From Gemmatimonadota bacterium (GTDB taxonomy: Bacteria > Gemmatimonadota > Gemmatimonadetes > Gemmatimonadales > Gemmatimonadaceae), in NCBI GenBank assembly GCA_023249305.1, contig JAHFCU010000014.1:1-48123 (forward strand): a DNA stretch of 48,123 bases, in the 5' to 3' direction. The translations under genes were made by a program, and so were the position numbers. The notes under the pieces were generated by a model. It saw only the letters and a program-made list of their open reading frames with translations. It was not told the origin of the DNA and made no database searches. Shown here piece by piece: positions 25,879 to 33,721 of this stretch. Numbering within the stretch: the first letter of the stretch is position 1; every line of letters starts with the position of its first letter.

Positions 25879-26646
25879 CTAGCGCCAGGCGATGCCCGCC
25901 GTCAGGCGGAGCCACGCGCCGTCCGGGCCGAGATCTGGTCCGCCAATCACCTTGCGGCCGTCGAGTTTCCAAGCGGCGCGATTGGGCGCGATCTTCCGCC
26001 CGAGGCGCGCACCAAACGTCACGCCGAAGCGATCCGCGACCGAACGAAGCACCAGCCAGTCGGCACCGATGGCCGGTTCGAACAGTAGATAGCGGGCGTC
26101 GAGCTTCGACGAGTAGTTGGGATGCAGGATGATGTCGGTGAACGTCGGGTCCACGCCGGCGGGTGGCTCGAAGCCGCCGGCCCGGTCGGAGAGCGTCACG
26201 ATCATGGTGCCGGCACCGATTCCGAGCATCGGGTAGATGTTCAGATGGCGTCCGGCCCACACGGCGTAGCCGATCTGCCCCATGTAGAAACGACTGCGCA
26301 GCGCCGATGTCTTGCCGCTGGCCGGATTTCCTTCCTCACCGAAGTCGGTCGTGGCGAACTCGCCGCCGAGCACCATGCGTCCAAAGCCGACTCTCCCGCC
26401 AACCCCATACGAGATGGCATCGTTCGACACCGCGAAGTACTTCGCGGTGTCGAGGCGCGCGTTCAGTTCCCCGGTCGTCGCGTAGCTTCCACCAGTCGCG
26501 ACGAAGAACGTTGCGTATGGGAACGTCCCGCCGGGACCCACGCCCTCGCCGCGGGCACCCTGAGCCGCGAGCGGCGCGGTGGAAACGGAGACAAGCAAGG
26601 CCAGCGCGGCGACGCGCAGGACGGCGAGCGACAGTGGATTCTTCAT
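25879..26646 (-). CDS. Predicted outer-membrane beta-barrel protein
   Basis: This 255-residue secreted protein starts at an ATG with GGAG 8 nt upstream. A Sec signal peptide spans about residues 1-28 (MKNPLSLAVLRVAALALLVS, then APLAAQG), with likely cleavage after AAQ. The mature part shows alternating glycine/aromatic strands (ATFFVATGGSYATTG, YGVGGRVGFGRMVLGGEF, YMGQIGYAVWAGRHLNIYPMLGIGAG) and ends LRLTAGIAWR, as barrel proteins often do. I place it in the general outer-membrane-barrel class without a specific function. The frame extends 15 codons upstream, but signal peptide and ribosome site favour 26646. An upstream hairpin and G-tract are listed separately. Confidence 0.8.
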   Translation of the reverse strand: MKNPLSLAVLRVAALALLVSVSTAPLAAQGARGEGVGPGGTFPYATFFVATGGSYATTGELNARLDTAKYFAVSNDAISYGVGGRVGFGRMVLGGEFATTDFGEEGNPASGKTSALRSRFYMGQIGYAVWAGRHLNIYPMLGIGAGTMIVTLSDRAGGFEPPAGVDPTFTDIILHPNYSSKLDARYLLFEPAIGADWLVLRSVADRFGVTFGARLGRKIAPNRAAWKLDGRKVIGGPDLGPDGAWLRLTAGIAWR

Positions 26647-26667
26647 GCGGCTTCGGCTCCAAGGTGA

Positions 26668-26726
26668 CGCCCCGTCGTGACGAGGCGCCAATAAATTAGC
26701 AATCCGCGACTGAATGCGCCCCCCCC
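26668..26726 (-). promoter_or_regulatory. Leader hairpin, AT-rich -10-like patch and G8 tract upstream of the barrel-protein gene
   Basis: On the minus strand, the leader just before the ribosome site can fold into a hairpin (26668-26687, nine pairs including one G-T, minimal loop). Upstream is an unusually AT-rich patch, GCTAATTTATTGG, with a possible -10 TAATTT. About 20 nt further up is a run of eight G (C8 on the plus strand, 26719-26726). No consensus -35 was found. The promoter assignment is tentative. Confidence 0.35.
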
Positions 26727-26787
26727 GTCGGCCGCTACAGCGACGGATGCTTGAGGTGGTGCGGTGTGGCCTGCCTGTCGGCGACCC

Positions 26788-28860
26788 CTAGCTCGCGCCG
26801 TGTGCAGTCCGCGGTTCCGTGAGCAGCACGATCGCGGCAGCCACAGCCTCGTGCGTGCCGGCGAGCGCGAGCACATCGCCCGCACAGATCTGATCGCCAC
26901 CGCGCGGGAGCAGTATCCGCTCTTCGCCCCGCGTCATGGCGAGCACCGCGGCGCCGGTGCGGGCGCGAATGTTAAGCTCGCGCAGTGTGCGTCCAGCCGC
27001 CGCATGACGCGCCGTGATGGCGACGCCCACCGGCGCGCCCATGCCTGGAAGGAGTTCCTCGGCGTGCGCGATGGGCTGCGGCACCGCGTGCACGCCGGTC
27101 TCGATCATCTGATGACGCAACGCCGACACGAGCAGTTGCGCACCAGCTTCGGCGTGCCCCTGCAAGTTCGTCGCGCTGCGCCAGAGTAGCACGCCCATGA
27201 CGAGCACGAGGACGAGCAACGCCGCGGTGCCGCGCAACGGGGGCAGGAAGGGCTGCGCGACGGCTACAACCGGAACGCCGGCCAACAGGAGGATCGCGCC
27301 CTGCAGCGACACCGCCAACGCGCGACGGGGGGCGTAGCCGAAATCAGCGCCGCGCTGCGGCAGGGGCAGGGCGCGCTCGGACAGCAGGTCGCCGAGCACG
27401 CGCGCGGTGCGGACGAGCCCGAGCACGATTGGTGCGGCGGCAAGTGCGGCCAGCGCGAGCACGAGCAGTTGCGCCGACTGCGGGCCAGTGCCCAGCCACT
27501 TGTTCAGCAGGACGACGCCACGGGGCATCTCCACCGCGGCCGCGATTACGATGCAAAGAAGGACGGCCACGTCCATCGCGATGAGCCCGGCGAGCTGCCG
27601 GGAGCGCGAGCGATGGTGCGGGGCGGTGCCGCGTCGCATCGCCTCGAACCACGACCCGTACAGTGCGCCAAAGGTCTGCAGCGGCGCGGGAAGCGCGCGG
27701 TCAATGCGCGCCGCCACGTCCGGAGAGGCGGCAATCAGCGCCGGCGTGGCGAGCGTTGTGATCGCCGAGGCGGCGACCGCGACGGGAAGCAGCCGGTCGC
27801 CTACCACCCCCGCTGCCGCGCCGACGCCGGCGATGATGAACGAGAACTCACCAATCTGGGCGAGGCTCATCGCCGCGCGCACGCTGGTCTGCACGCCGCG
27901 TCCAGAGAGAAACGCGGCAATCGCCACGGTGAGCACCTTGCCCACGATGACCACGCCGGTGATCACAAGCACCGCTACCCACTGGCCCGCGACAAGAGCC
28001 GGGTCAATGGTAATCCCGACCGCCACGAAGAACACGGCGGCGAAGAGATCGCGCAGCGGGGCAATCAGCTTCTCGACAGCGTGCTGCACTCCCGACTCGG
28101 CGACGAGCGCGCCCATGAGAAAGGCGCCGAGTGCCACGGAGTAGCCAAAGGCCACGGCGAGGAGCGCGGCGGCGAACGCCAGTCCGACGGTGGCGACGAG
28201 CAGTGTTTCGTCGCGGTGCAGCCGTGCCACCGAACGCATCAGGCGCGGAACGACGAGGAGCCCGACCCCGATGAGCGCCGCGAGGAAGGTGAGAAGCTGC
28301 AGCACCGTGTCGCCAAGCGCACGCGCCGTGAGCGCGCTCCCGCGGCCGAGCGCCGACAGTGCCGCGAGTAGCAAGATCGCGATCAGGTCCTCGAAGACCA
28401 AGATGCCGAACACCGTGTCGCGTACGGCTGGTTCGACGGGCCGCTCGCGGAACGCGCGGCCGATGATAGTCGTAGACGAAATGGCGACGATGGCGCCGGT
28501 GAACACCTGCTCGCGTGGCGTCCAGCCGAGTAGTTCCGCCGCCGCGACGCCAAGCCCGAACATCGCCGTCGTCTCGAGCAATGCGACGAGCCCTGACACG
28601 GGAGCCAGGCGCAGCATGCGGCGCAGGGAGAACTCGAGGCCGATGGAGAACATCAGGAGCACGACGCCGATTTCAGCGAGTGACGACACCGTGTCCGTGT
28701 CGGCGACCAGCGGGATGGGGACGTGCGGTCCCACAATCATGCCGGCGAGCAGGTACCCGAAGACGACCGGCAGACGGATGCGCTGGCAGAGCACCGTCGT
28801 CACCGCAGCCACGCAGCAGACGACCGCCAGCGTGTAGAGGAAGGGTCCGGCGTCGAGCAT
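26788..28860 (-). CDS. CPA2-family cation:proton antiporter with C-terminal TrkA-C-like domain (KefB-like)
   Basis: This 690-residue membrane protein should exchange K+ or Na+ for H+. About twelve N-terminal helices cover residues 5-385, with GYLLAGMIVGPHVP, VVLLMFSIGLEFSL, GAIVAISSTTIIGRAF, VFEDLIAILLL (the conserved ED pair) and SLAQIGEFSFIIAGVG, all landmarks of CPA2/KefB antiporters. Another hydrophobic block lies around residues 425-580. The C-terminal ~90 residues resemble a RCK C-terminal (TrkA-C) domain (GRTLRELNIRARTGAAVLAM; DVLALAGTHEAV). The usual Rossmann TrkA-N domain of KefB/KefC was not evident. The start is set at 28860, where the conserved N-terminus begins; ATG at 28899 is an alternative. 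It is probably monocistronic and unrelated to glycan synthesis. Confidence 0.9.
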   Translation of the reverse strand: MLDAGPFLYTLAVVCCVAAVTTVLCQRIRLPVVFGYLLAGMIVGPHVPIPLVADTDTVSSLAEIGVVLLMFSIGLEFSLRRMLRLAPVSGLVALLETTAMFGLGVAAAELLGWTPREQVFTGAIVAISSTTIIGRAFRERPVEPAVRDTVFGILVFEDLIAILLLAALSALGRGSALTARALGDTVLQLLTFLAALIGVGLLVVPRLMRSVARLHRDETLLVATVGLAFAAALLAVAFGYSVALGAFLMGALVAESGVQHAVEKLIAPLRDLFAAVFFVAVGITIDPALVAGQWVAVLVITGVVIVGKVLTVAIAAFLSGRGVQTSVRAAMSLAQIGEFSFIIAGVGAAAGVVGDRLLPVAVAASAITTLATPALIAASPDVAARIDRALPAPLQTFGALYGSWFEAMRRGTAPHHRSRSRQLAGLIAMDVAVLLCIVIAAAVEMPRGVVLLNKWLGTGPQSAQLLVLALAALAAAPIVLGLVRTARVLGDLLSERALPLPQRGADFGYAPRRALAVSLQGAILLLAGVPVVAVAQPFLPPLRGTAALLVLVLVMGVLLWRSATNLQGHAEAGAQLLVSALRHQMIETGVHAVPQPIAHAEELLPGMGAPVGVAITARHAAAGRTLRELNIRARTGAAVLAMTRGEERILLPRGGDQICAGDVLALAGTHEAVAAAIVLLTEPRTAHGAS

Positions 28861-28949
28861 CAGAGAGAGAGTGGTGTACAGCCCGCCGGGATGCAACATT
28901 AACGCAGGCCGACGACACCGTCGTGCCTTCTCCTCACTTGGTCCCAGCC

Positions 28950-30053
28950 ATGACGGATTCACCGGCGACGCAGCCGCGCCTCACCGGCGCCACCGTGCTG
29001 GTCACGGGAGGCGCGGGTTTCGTTGGTTCCGCGATCGCGCGTCGCCTTGCCGCACCCGACGTCGGCGCTCGCGTGGTGGCGCTCGATAACTTGCGTCGCC
29101 ACGGAAGCGAGCTGAACGTTCCGCTGCTCGCGGCCGCCGGCGTGGAGTTCATTCACGGTGACGTGCGCAGCGCCGACGATCTTGCGCTTGGCGGGCGAGC
29201 GATAGACCTCATCGTCGAATGCGCCGCCGAGCCATCGGTGCTCGCCGGCTACGGCGGCGGGTCACGCTACATGGTGGAGTCGAACCTTGGCGGCGTTGCC
29301 AACTGCCTCGAGCTTGCGCGGGAGCAAGGAGCGAAGATGCTCTTCCTCTCGACGAGCCGCGTCTATCCCGTGGCGCAAGTAAACGCGCTCGCTGTGCGCG
29401 AAACCGAGACGCGCTTCGCCCTCGTGGAGCAGCCCGGTGTGGCTGGGGCGTCGGCCGAGGGGATCGCGGAAGGTTTCGCACTGGCCGGCGTGCGGACGCT
29501 CTACGGCGCAACGAAGCTCGCGGGCGAACTGCTGGTGGCCGAGTACGCGGCGTATGACGTGGAGTCGGTGGTTACGCGCTTCGGTGTCATCTCCGGACCG
29601 GGCCAGATGGGCAAGGTGGACCAGGGCGTGTTCGCGCTCTGGATGGCGCGCCATGTCTTTGGCGGCGAGCTGCAGTACCAGGGTTGGGGCGGCGCGGGGA
29701 AGCAGGTGCGTGACGTGATGCACATTGACGACGCCTGCGACCTGCTGCTCGCGCAGTTGGCGCAGTGGCCGGCTGTGGTCGGGCGCACGTGGAACGCCGG
29801 CGGCGGGCGCGTGAATAGCCTGTCGCTGCTTGAGACAACGGCGCTCTGTACGGAGATCTCCGGCACGCGCCGGGGCGCGTCGTCGGATCCGGAGACGCAC
29901 CCGAGCGACGTGCGCGTCTACATCACCGACCAGCGCGCGCTCTCAGCGGCGCTGGCGTGGACGCCTCGCCGCAGTCCACGGCAGGTGCTGGGCGACCTGC
30001 ATACTTGGATGACGGCCAACGAGACAATGCTGGCACCGGTCTTCCGTCCGTGA
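28950..30053 (+). CDS. NAD-dependent epimerase/dehydratase resembling CDP-paratose 2-epimerase
   Basis: This 367-residue extended SDR enzyme has the NAD-binding motif VLVTGGAGFVGSAIAR (about residues 16-31). The segments ECAAEPSVLAGYGGGSRY, MLFLSTSRVYPV and FGVISGPGQMGKVDQGVFAL follow, then GKQVRDVMHIDDACDLLL. STSRVY, GPGQMGKVDQG and GKQVRDV closely match the CDP-paratose/CDP-tyvelose 2-epimerase group. The catalytic YxxxK is YGATK. Nucleotide specificity (CDP versus UDP) cannot be confirmed by eye. The frame extends far upstream over the antiporter gene; the ATG at 28950 is the first sensible start. The stop overlaps the next gene's GTG start by 4 nt, coupling it to a Dpm1-like GT2. Confidence 0.88.
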   Translation: MTDSPATQPRLTGATVLVTGGAGFVGSAIARRLAAPDVGARVVALDNLRRHGSELNVPLLAAAGVEFIHGDVRSADDLALGGRAIDLIVECAAEPSVLAGYGGGSRYMVESNLGGVANCLELAREQGAKMLFLSTSRVYPVAQVNALAVRETETRFALVEQPGVAGASAEGIAEGFALAGVRTLYGATKLAGELLVAEYAAYDVESVVTRFGVISGPGQMGKVDQGVFALWMARHVFGGELQYQGWGGAGKQVRDVMHIDDACDLLLAQLAQWPAVVGRTWNAGGGRVNSLSLLETTALCTEISGTRRGASSDPETHPSDVRVYITDQRALSAALAWTPRRSPRQVLGDLHTWMTANETMLAPVFRP

Positions 30054-30847
30054 CGACGGGCGCTGCCCCAAGTGCACCGATGCGCTTGACAGTGCTGATC
30101 CCCGCGCACAACGAGGGCGGGGCCATCGTGCCGACCATCCGGGCCATCGAGGGCGTCCTGCAAGGCGCCGGTATCCCGCACGAAATTCTGATCTCGCTTG
30201 ATCATTGCACCGACGACACCGCGCAGGTCATCGCGGATCTCGCAACCCAGCTGCCGTCGCTGCGCGCTACGGTGAACCCTAACCCCGGAGGCTACGGCTT
30301 CGCTGTGCGGCACGGTCTCGATGTGTATCGTGGCGATGCGGTGGTGGTGGTAATGGCCGACGCCTCGGACGACCCGCGCGACATCGTCACGTACTACCGC
30401 AAGCTGGAGGAAGGATTCGACTGCGCGTTTGGGTCGCGGTTCATCCACGGCGCCGCCGTGCGCAACTATCCGTGGAGCAAACTCGCGCTGAATCGCATGG
30501 CCAACTGGGTGGTGCGCGTGCTCTTTCGCGAGCGGTACAACGACTTCACGAACGCCTTCAAGTGCTTCCGGCGTGAGGTGATTGACGGCTGTCGGCCGCT
30601 GCTGTCGAACCACTTCAACTTGACCGTCGAGCTGCCGCTGAAAGCGATCGTGCGCGGCTACTCGTGGACCGTGGTGCCGACCAACTGGTATGGACGCGCA
30701 GCCGGCGAGAGCAACTTCCTCATCAAGGAGATGGGAAGCCGGTATGTCTACATCATCCTCTACGCGCTGATCGAGAAGTACTTCTCCCGTGGCGACTATC
30801 GGCGCGATGACTACCGGCGCGATGACTACGGGCGCGGCGCCGCCTGA
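30050..30847 (+). CDS. Dpm1-like family 2 glycosyltransferase (polyprenyl-phosphate sugar synthase)
   Basis: This 265-residue GT2 protein begins LTVLIPAHNEGGAIVPTI and carries ISLDHCTDDTAQV, VVVVMADASDDPRDIV (metal/nucleotide site), DCAFGSRFI and NDFTNAFKCFRREVIDG, motifs of the dolichyl/undecaprenyl-phosphate sugar synthase group. The KYVYI-type C-terminal helix (RYVYIILYALIEKYF) could be amphipathic, but the multi-helix tail of GtrB is absent. The start is GTG at 30050, overlapping the epimerase stop (GTGA); ATG at 30080 is possible. The enzyme may load the epimerised sugar onto polyprenyl phosphate for the convergent GT39-like enzyme. The last 19 residues hold an Arg/Asp/Tyr repeat and overlap that convergent gene. 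Confidence 0.88.
   Translation: MTTGAAPSAPMRLTVLIPAHNEGGAIVPTIRAIEGVLQGAGIPHEILISLDHCTDDTAQVIADLATQLPSLRATVNPNPGGYGFAVRHGLDVYRGDAVVVVMADASDDPRDIVTYYRKLEEGFDCAFGSRFIHGAAVRNYPWSKLALNRMANWVVRVLFRERYNDFTNAFKCFRREVIDGCRPLLSNHFNLTVELPLKAIVRGYSWTVVPTNWYGRAAGESNFLIKEMGSRYVYIILYALIEKYFSRGDYRRDDYRRDDYGRGAA
30800..30829 (+). repeat. Two perfect 15-bp tandem repeats at a convergent gene overlap
   Basis: The unit CGGCGCGATGACTAC occurs at 30800-30814 and again at 30815-30829. A degenerate copy precedes it. In the plus-strand GT2 it encodes RRDDY RRDDY. The stop codon of the minus-strand GT39-like gene (30826-30828) lies inside the second copy. Confidence 0.9.
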
Positions 30848-32436
30848 GCGTCGGCGCGCACCACATCGCAGCGCAGCGCGGCCGCCGGGATCGCGAACAC
30901 CACCAGCCGGTTCGAAATCGCACAGGGCCGCCGGCCGGGAAACCAGATCGAATCGGCGACCGCTTGCGACGGATCACGCAGGAGCGCCACGGCCGTGTCG
31001 TTGCGCGCCTGCTCGAGCGTGACGACGGCGGGGAAGTCGAAGGTGTGTTGCACCGCGCGGCCGAAGCCGCGCTCGACGAGCAGGGACTCCCGCGACAGCC
31101 CGACCTGTGGCGCGACGGCAGCGCGATCGATCACGGAATCCGGCACAACAACCCACGCGACCGCGCGCACGCCGGCCGAGGGCAAGCTCGCGCGGTAGGC
31201 GTCATGACGAAAGGGGGATACCGTGGGAATGCCGCGCGCGGAGAGCCGCCCGACGGCGTCACGTTCGCCCGCCAAGAGCACCGTGCTTGCGTGCGCACCA
31301 GACGCGGTGGATTCAAACGAGAAGAGCGTAGCGCGCACGAGCAGGAGCACGGCCAGCCACCGCGCCGGCGACGGGAACGCCTCCACTGCGAGCGCGGCGA
31401 GCGTCGCCACCGCCAGGGTCGCCGGTGCTGCATAGCGCAACACCAGTACCGGCTTGTAAAGAACGCTGACGGCAACCACCAGCAGCGGTACGACTGCGGT
31501 GGCGAGCAGCGCTGCGATGGTGACCCCCAGCGGCTGCTGACGCACGCGAGGCCAGCGTGTCGACACCAACGGGATGCGGCGTACCGCCGCCACGAGCACA
31601 CCGGCCACGATGAGCCGCGCAGCCGGGCGCCAGCCCCACGGGAAGCTCAGGAAGTCGGCAAACTGCGCGAAGGTGGCGGGCGGCACCCAACTATGCCCTC
31701 CCGTCGCGGCCAGTTGCGTGCGCGCCAGTGGTAGCAACGCGAGCAGCGCGGCAACACCAGCCGCGAGCGGTACCAAGGCGCGCGCGACACCGCCCCACGG
31801 TGTGCCGCGCATAAGCCCGACGACACCTGCGCCGATGGCGATGGCGGCGAGCGAGAGCACGCCGAAGTAGTGCGTGGTGCACAGCGCCGCCGCGGCGGCG
31901 GCCAGCAACCAGGAGCGCGACGCGCGTTCCTCGCGCAGCGCTTCCGCCGTCAACGCCGTCGCGAGAATCCACAGCGCGTACGCCCGCGCTTCGACGGCTT
32001 GGGCGAGGAAGAGCGGGTGCGCCGCGAGCACGAGCACGCCGGCGAGCGTGGCCGCCACGGACAGGGACGCACGCAAGGCCGCCGCCAGCGCGAAGAGGGT
32101 GAGTGCCGACGCGACGAGTGACGGAAGACGCGTGGCGAAAGAAGACGGACCGCCGGCCAGCGCATCGGCGAAGCGTACAAGCGCGTAGTGAAGCGGGGGC
32201 TGGAAGTCGGCGCCGCTGCGCATCGCGTGCCAGATGCCGCGGGGGTCATTGGCGATGAGTTGGCTGACCACCTCGTCGAGCCACAGCGGCCGCCGCATTG
32301 CCTCTCCAACGCCACTCCAAACGGCGATGATGCTCACCGTGAGCAGCGCAACCAGACCGACGCTCATCGGCGTGCCCCGCAGCGACCAGCCGCTCACACG
32401 CATTACGGCGCGGTTAGTGATAGAGGAGGGACTCAT
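30826..32436 (-). CDS. GT39/ArnT-like integral membrane glycosyltransferase (GT-C fold)
   Basis: This 536-residue protein has about ten to twelve helices. The first periplasmic loop holds the GT-C signature MRRPLWLDEVVSQLIANDP, with an acidic DE pair. It is followed by SGADFQPPLHYALVRF, which matches the conserved PPL-Y region of dolichyl-phosphate-mannose/ArnT-type enzymes. A C-terminal soluble portion (about residues 390-536) includes GERDAVGRLSARGIPTV. These enzymes use a polyprenyl-phosphate sugar on the periplasmic side, so the adjacent Dpm1-like GT2 is a plausible donor supplier. The start at 32436 gives a short cytoplasmic segment before TM1. The 3' end overlaps the convergent GT2 by 22 nt. 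Confidence 0.84.
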   Translation of the reverse strand: MSPSSITNRAVMRVSGWSLRGTPMSVGLVALLTVSIIAVWSGVGEAMRRPLWLDEVVSQLIANDPRGIWHAMRSGADFQPPLHYALVRFADALAGGPSSFATRLPSLVASALTLFALAAALRASLSVAATLAGVLVLAAHPLFLAQAVEARAYALWILATALTAEALREERASRSWLLAAAAAALCTTHYFGVLSLAAIAIGAGVVGLMRGTPWGGVARALVPLAAGVAALLALLPLARTQLAATGGHSWVPPATFAQFADFLSFPWGWRPAARLIVAGVLVAAVRRIPLVSTRWPRVRQQPLGVTIAALLATAVVPLLVVAVSVLYKPVLVLRYAAPATLAVATLAALAVEAFPSPARWLAVLLLVRATLFSFESTASGAHASTVLLAGERDAVGRLSARGIPTVSPFRHDAYRASLPSAGVRAVAWVVVPDSVIDRAAVAPQVGLSRESLLVERGFGRAVQHTFDFPAVVTLEQARNDTAVALLRDPSQAVADSIWFPGRRPCAISNRLVVFAIPAAALRCDVVRADAQAAPRP

Positions 32437-32575
32437 CGCCAGGGACGTGCGTTCAGGACGTGGTACGTGCGAATGCCCGCGGCGAAAGATGCCATGCCGT
32501 TGGCGTGGTGGCGAGGCAGGAGGCGCCGTTAGACTTCACTCGTACGCTCCGCCCCGCCTGCCGAGGATCGTTCCG

Positions 32576-33073
32576 ATGCCCGTCATTCCCTTCAACGAAT
32601 TGCCCGGTGCAGGCCGCGTTTGGCTTTTTGGCGCTGCCGCGCCCGTAGACGACGTTGACGAACGGCGCGTGCTCGCCGCGGTGGACGCATTCCTCCTCGC
32701 GTGGGAAGCGCACGGACAGCCACTCTGGTCCGGACGTGATTGGCGCGACGGCCGCTTTCTCGCGGTCGGCGTGGATTCGTCGCGCGAAGGAGCGTCGGGC
32801 TGCTCGATTGATGGGCTGTTCCGAGCGCTGAAGGCACTCGAGGGTGGCATCGGCACAACCCTACTCGACAGCTCGCTTGTCTACTACCGCGACCCGGGAG
32901 GGTTCGTGCACGCGGTGTCGCGTGAGGATTTCGCGCGCTTGGCGCGCGGCGGGCACGTGGGACCTGACACGCCGGTGATGGATTTCTCCATCACCGAGGT
33001 CACGGCCTACCGCACGCACTTTGAGCGGCGCGCCGCCGACAGCTGGCACGCCGCCCTGTTGCCTCATGCGTGA
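32576..33073 (+). CDS. Conserved small protein of unknown function
   Basis: This 165-residue soluble protein starts at an ATG preceded by GAGG. It begins VIPFNELPGAGRVWLFGAA, continues through WEAHGQPLWSGRDW and FLAVGVDSSREGASGCSIDGLFRAL, and ends with GPDTPVMDFSITEV. I recall similar small proteins (IPF.ELP..ARVW and SGCSID motifs) in Bacteroidota and Gemmatimonadota genomes, sometimes mislabelled as ABC transporter ATPase. There is no Walker motif here, so that label is not supported. No signal peptide or membrane segment is seen. The frame is open upstream, but the added codons overlap the divergent GT39-like gene. Confidence 0.82.
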   Translation: MPVIPFNELPGAGRVWLFGAAAPVDDVDERRVLAAVDAFLLAWEAHGQPLWSGRDWRDGRFLAVGVDSSREGASGCSIDGLFRALKALEGGIGTTLLDSSLVYYRDPGGFVHAVSREDFARLARGGHVGPDTPVMDFSITEVTAYRTHFERRAADSWHAALLPHA

Positions 33074-33080
33074 ATGCCGC

Positions 33081-33518
33081 CTACGCGCGCTGCCAGTCGG
33101 CCTGCCAGTCCTTGATGGCGAGCTTAATGGCCTTCTGCTCCTGTAGTTCGCCGTTCAGCACGCGCTTGACCAACTCGGGCAGCTCGGCATCGCTCGCGAA
33201 GCGCAGCGCGACGAGCTGGCGCACTTTCAGCTTGCCGATGTCGGCGTGCATGGACGCAGGGAGCAGCTCGCGCAGCTTGAGCCGCATCTCGAGGCGAATG
33301 AGACGATCCTGCACTGTCACAACCATAAGACGCGCGGACGTGACGAGGGCGAGGACACCGAAGGCGAAGAGCGCATTCCACCAGGCGTAGCGGCCACCCA
33401 TGTAGTACGCGTGCCGGACCTGGATGAGGAAGTTGAGGAGGACGATGGGGCTCGCGATGAAGTGATAGAAGGGCTCCCACCGCGTGTGGTTGCTGTAGCT
33501 CTGTACCTTGTCGGGCAT
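33081..33518 (-). CDS. DUF6526-like small membrane protein
   Basis: This 145-residue protein begins MPDKVQSYSNHTRWEPFYHF. It has two hydrophobic helices (about residues 20-38 and 48-70) followed by a mostly soluble helical C-terminus with LKVRQLVALRFASDAELPEL. The opening and the two-helix layout match the DUF6526 family as I remember it; the function is unknown. The ATG at 33518 has GAGG 9 nt upstream, while the frame's earlier TTG at 33530 overlaps that site and is rejected. It is convergent with the preceding small gene, with only 7 nt between stops. Confidence 0.82.
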   Translation of the reverse strand: MPDKVQSYSNHTRWEPFYHFIASPIVLLNFLIQVRHAYYMGGRYAWWNALFAFGVLALVTSARLMVVTVQDRLIRLEMRLKLRELLPASMHADIGKLKVRQLVALRFASDAELPELVKRVLNGELQEQKAIKLAIKDWQADWQRA

Positions 33519-33721
33519 CTGATACCTCAAGAGTAGGGGGGACCTGCCCCTGCATGGACTGACTGGAGGGCGGCGCGTCGGCGTACGCGGTGCGCCGAGC
33601 GACCATCGGACGCGACCGCATTGGCGTACGCCTGTTCGCCGGCGTGCAATGGCCCTCGCACAATGGTATTGCGCGGCGGAGGCCCCAGCAAATGCGCGAC
33701 GGATCCCCGTGCCTCAACCGG
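33519..33721. other. Intergenic region, no gene seen
   Basis: These 203 nt lie between two minus-strand genes and show no convincing ORF on either strand. GGCGTACGC occurs twice, about 30 nt apart. I see no clear promoter pair. The region should contain the end of the methyltransferase/GT2 operon and the promoter of the DUF6526-like gene. Confidence 0.5.

Noticed and set aside
27469-28371. Plus-strand open frame of 300 codons opposite the antiporter
   Set aside because: It is a charged, repetitive translation without domain features, antisense to a conserved membrane protein.
30905-30925. GGTTCGAAATC resembling a tRNA T-loop
   Set aside because: No acceptor stem or anticodon arm can be drawn around it, and it lies inside the GT39-like coding sequence.
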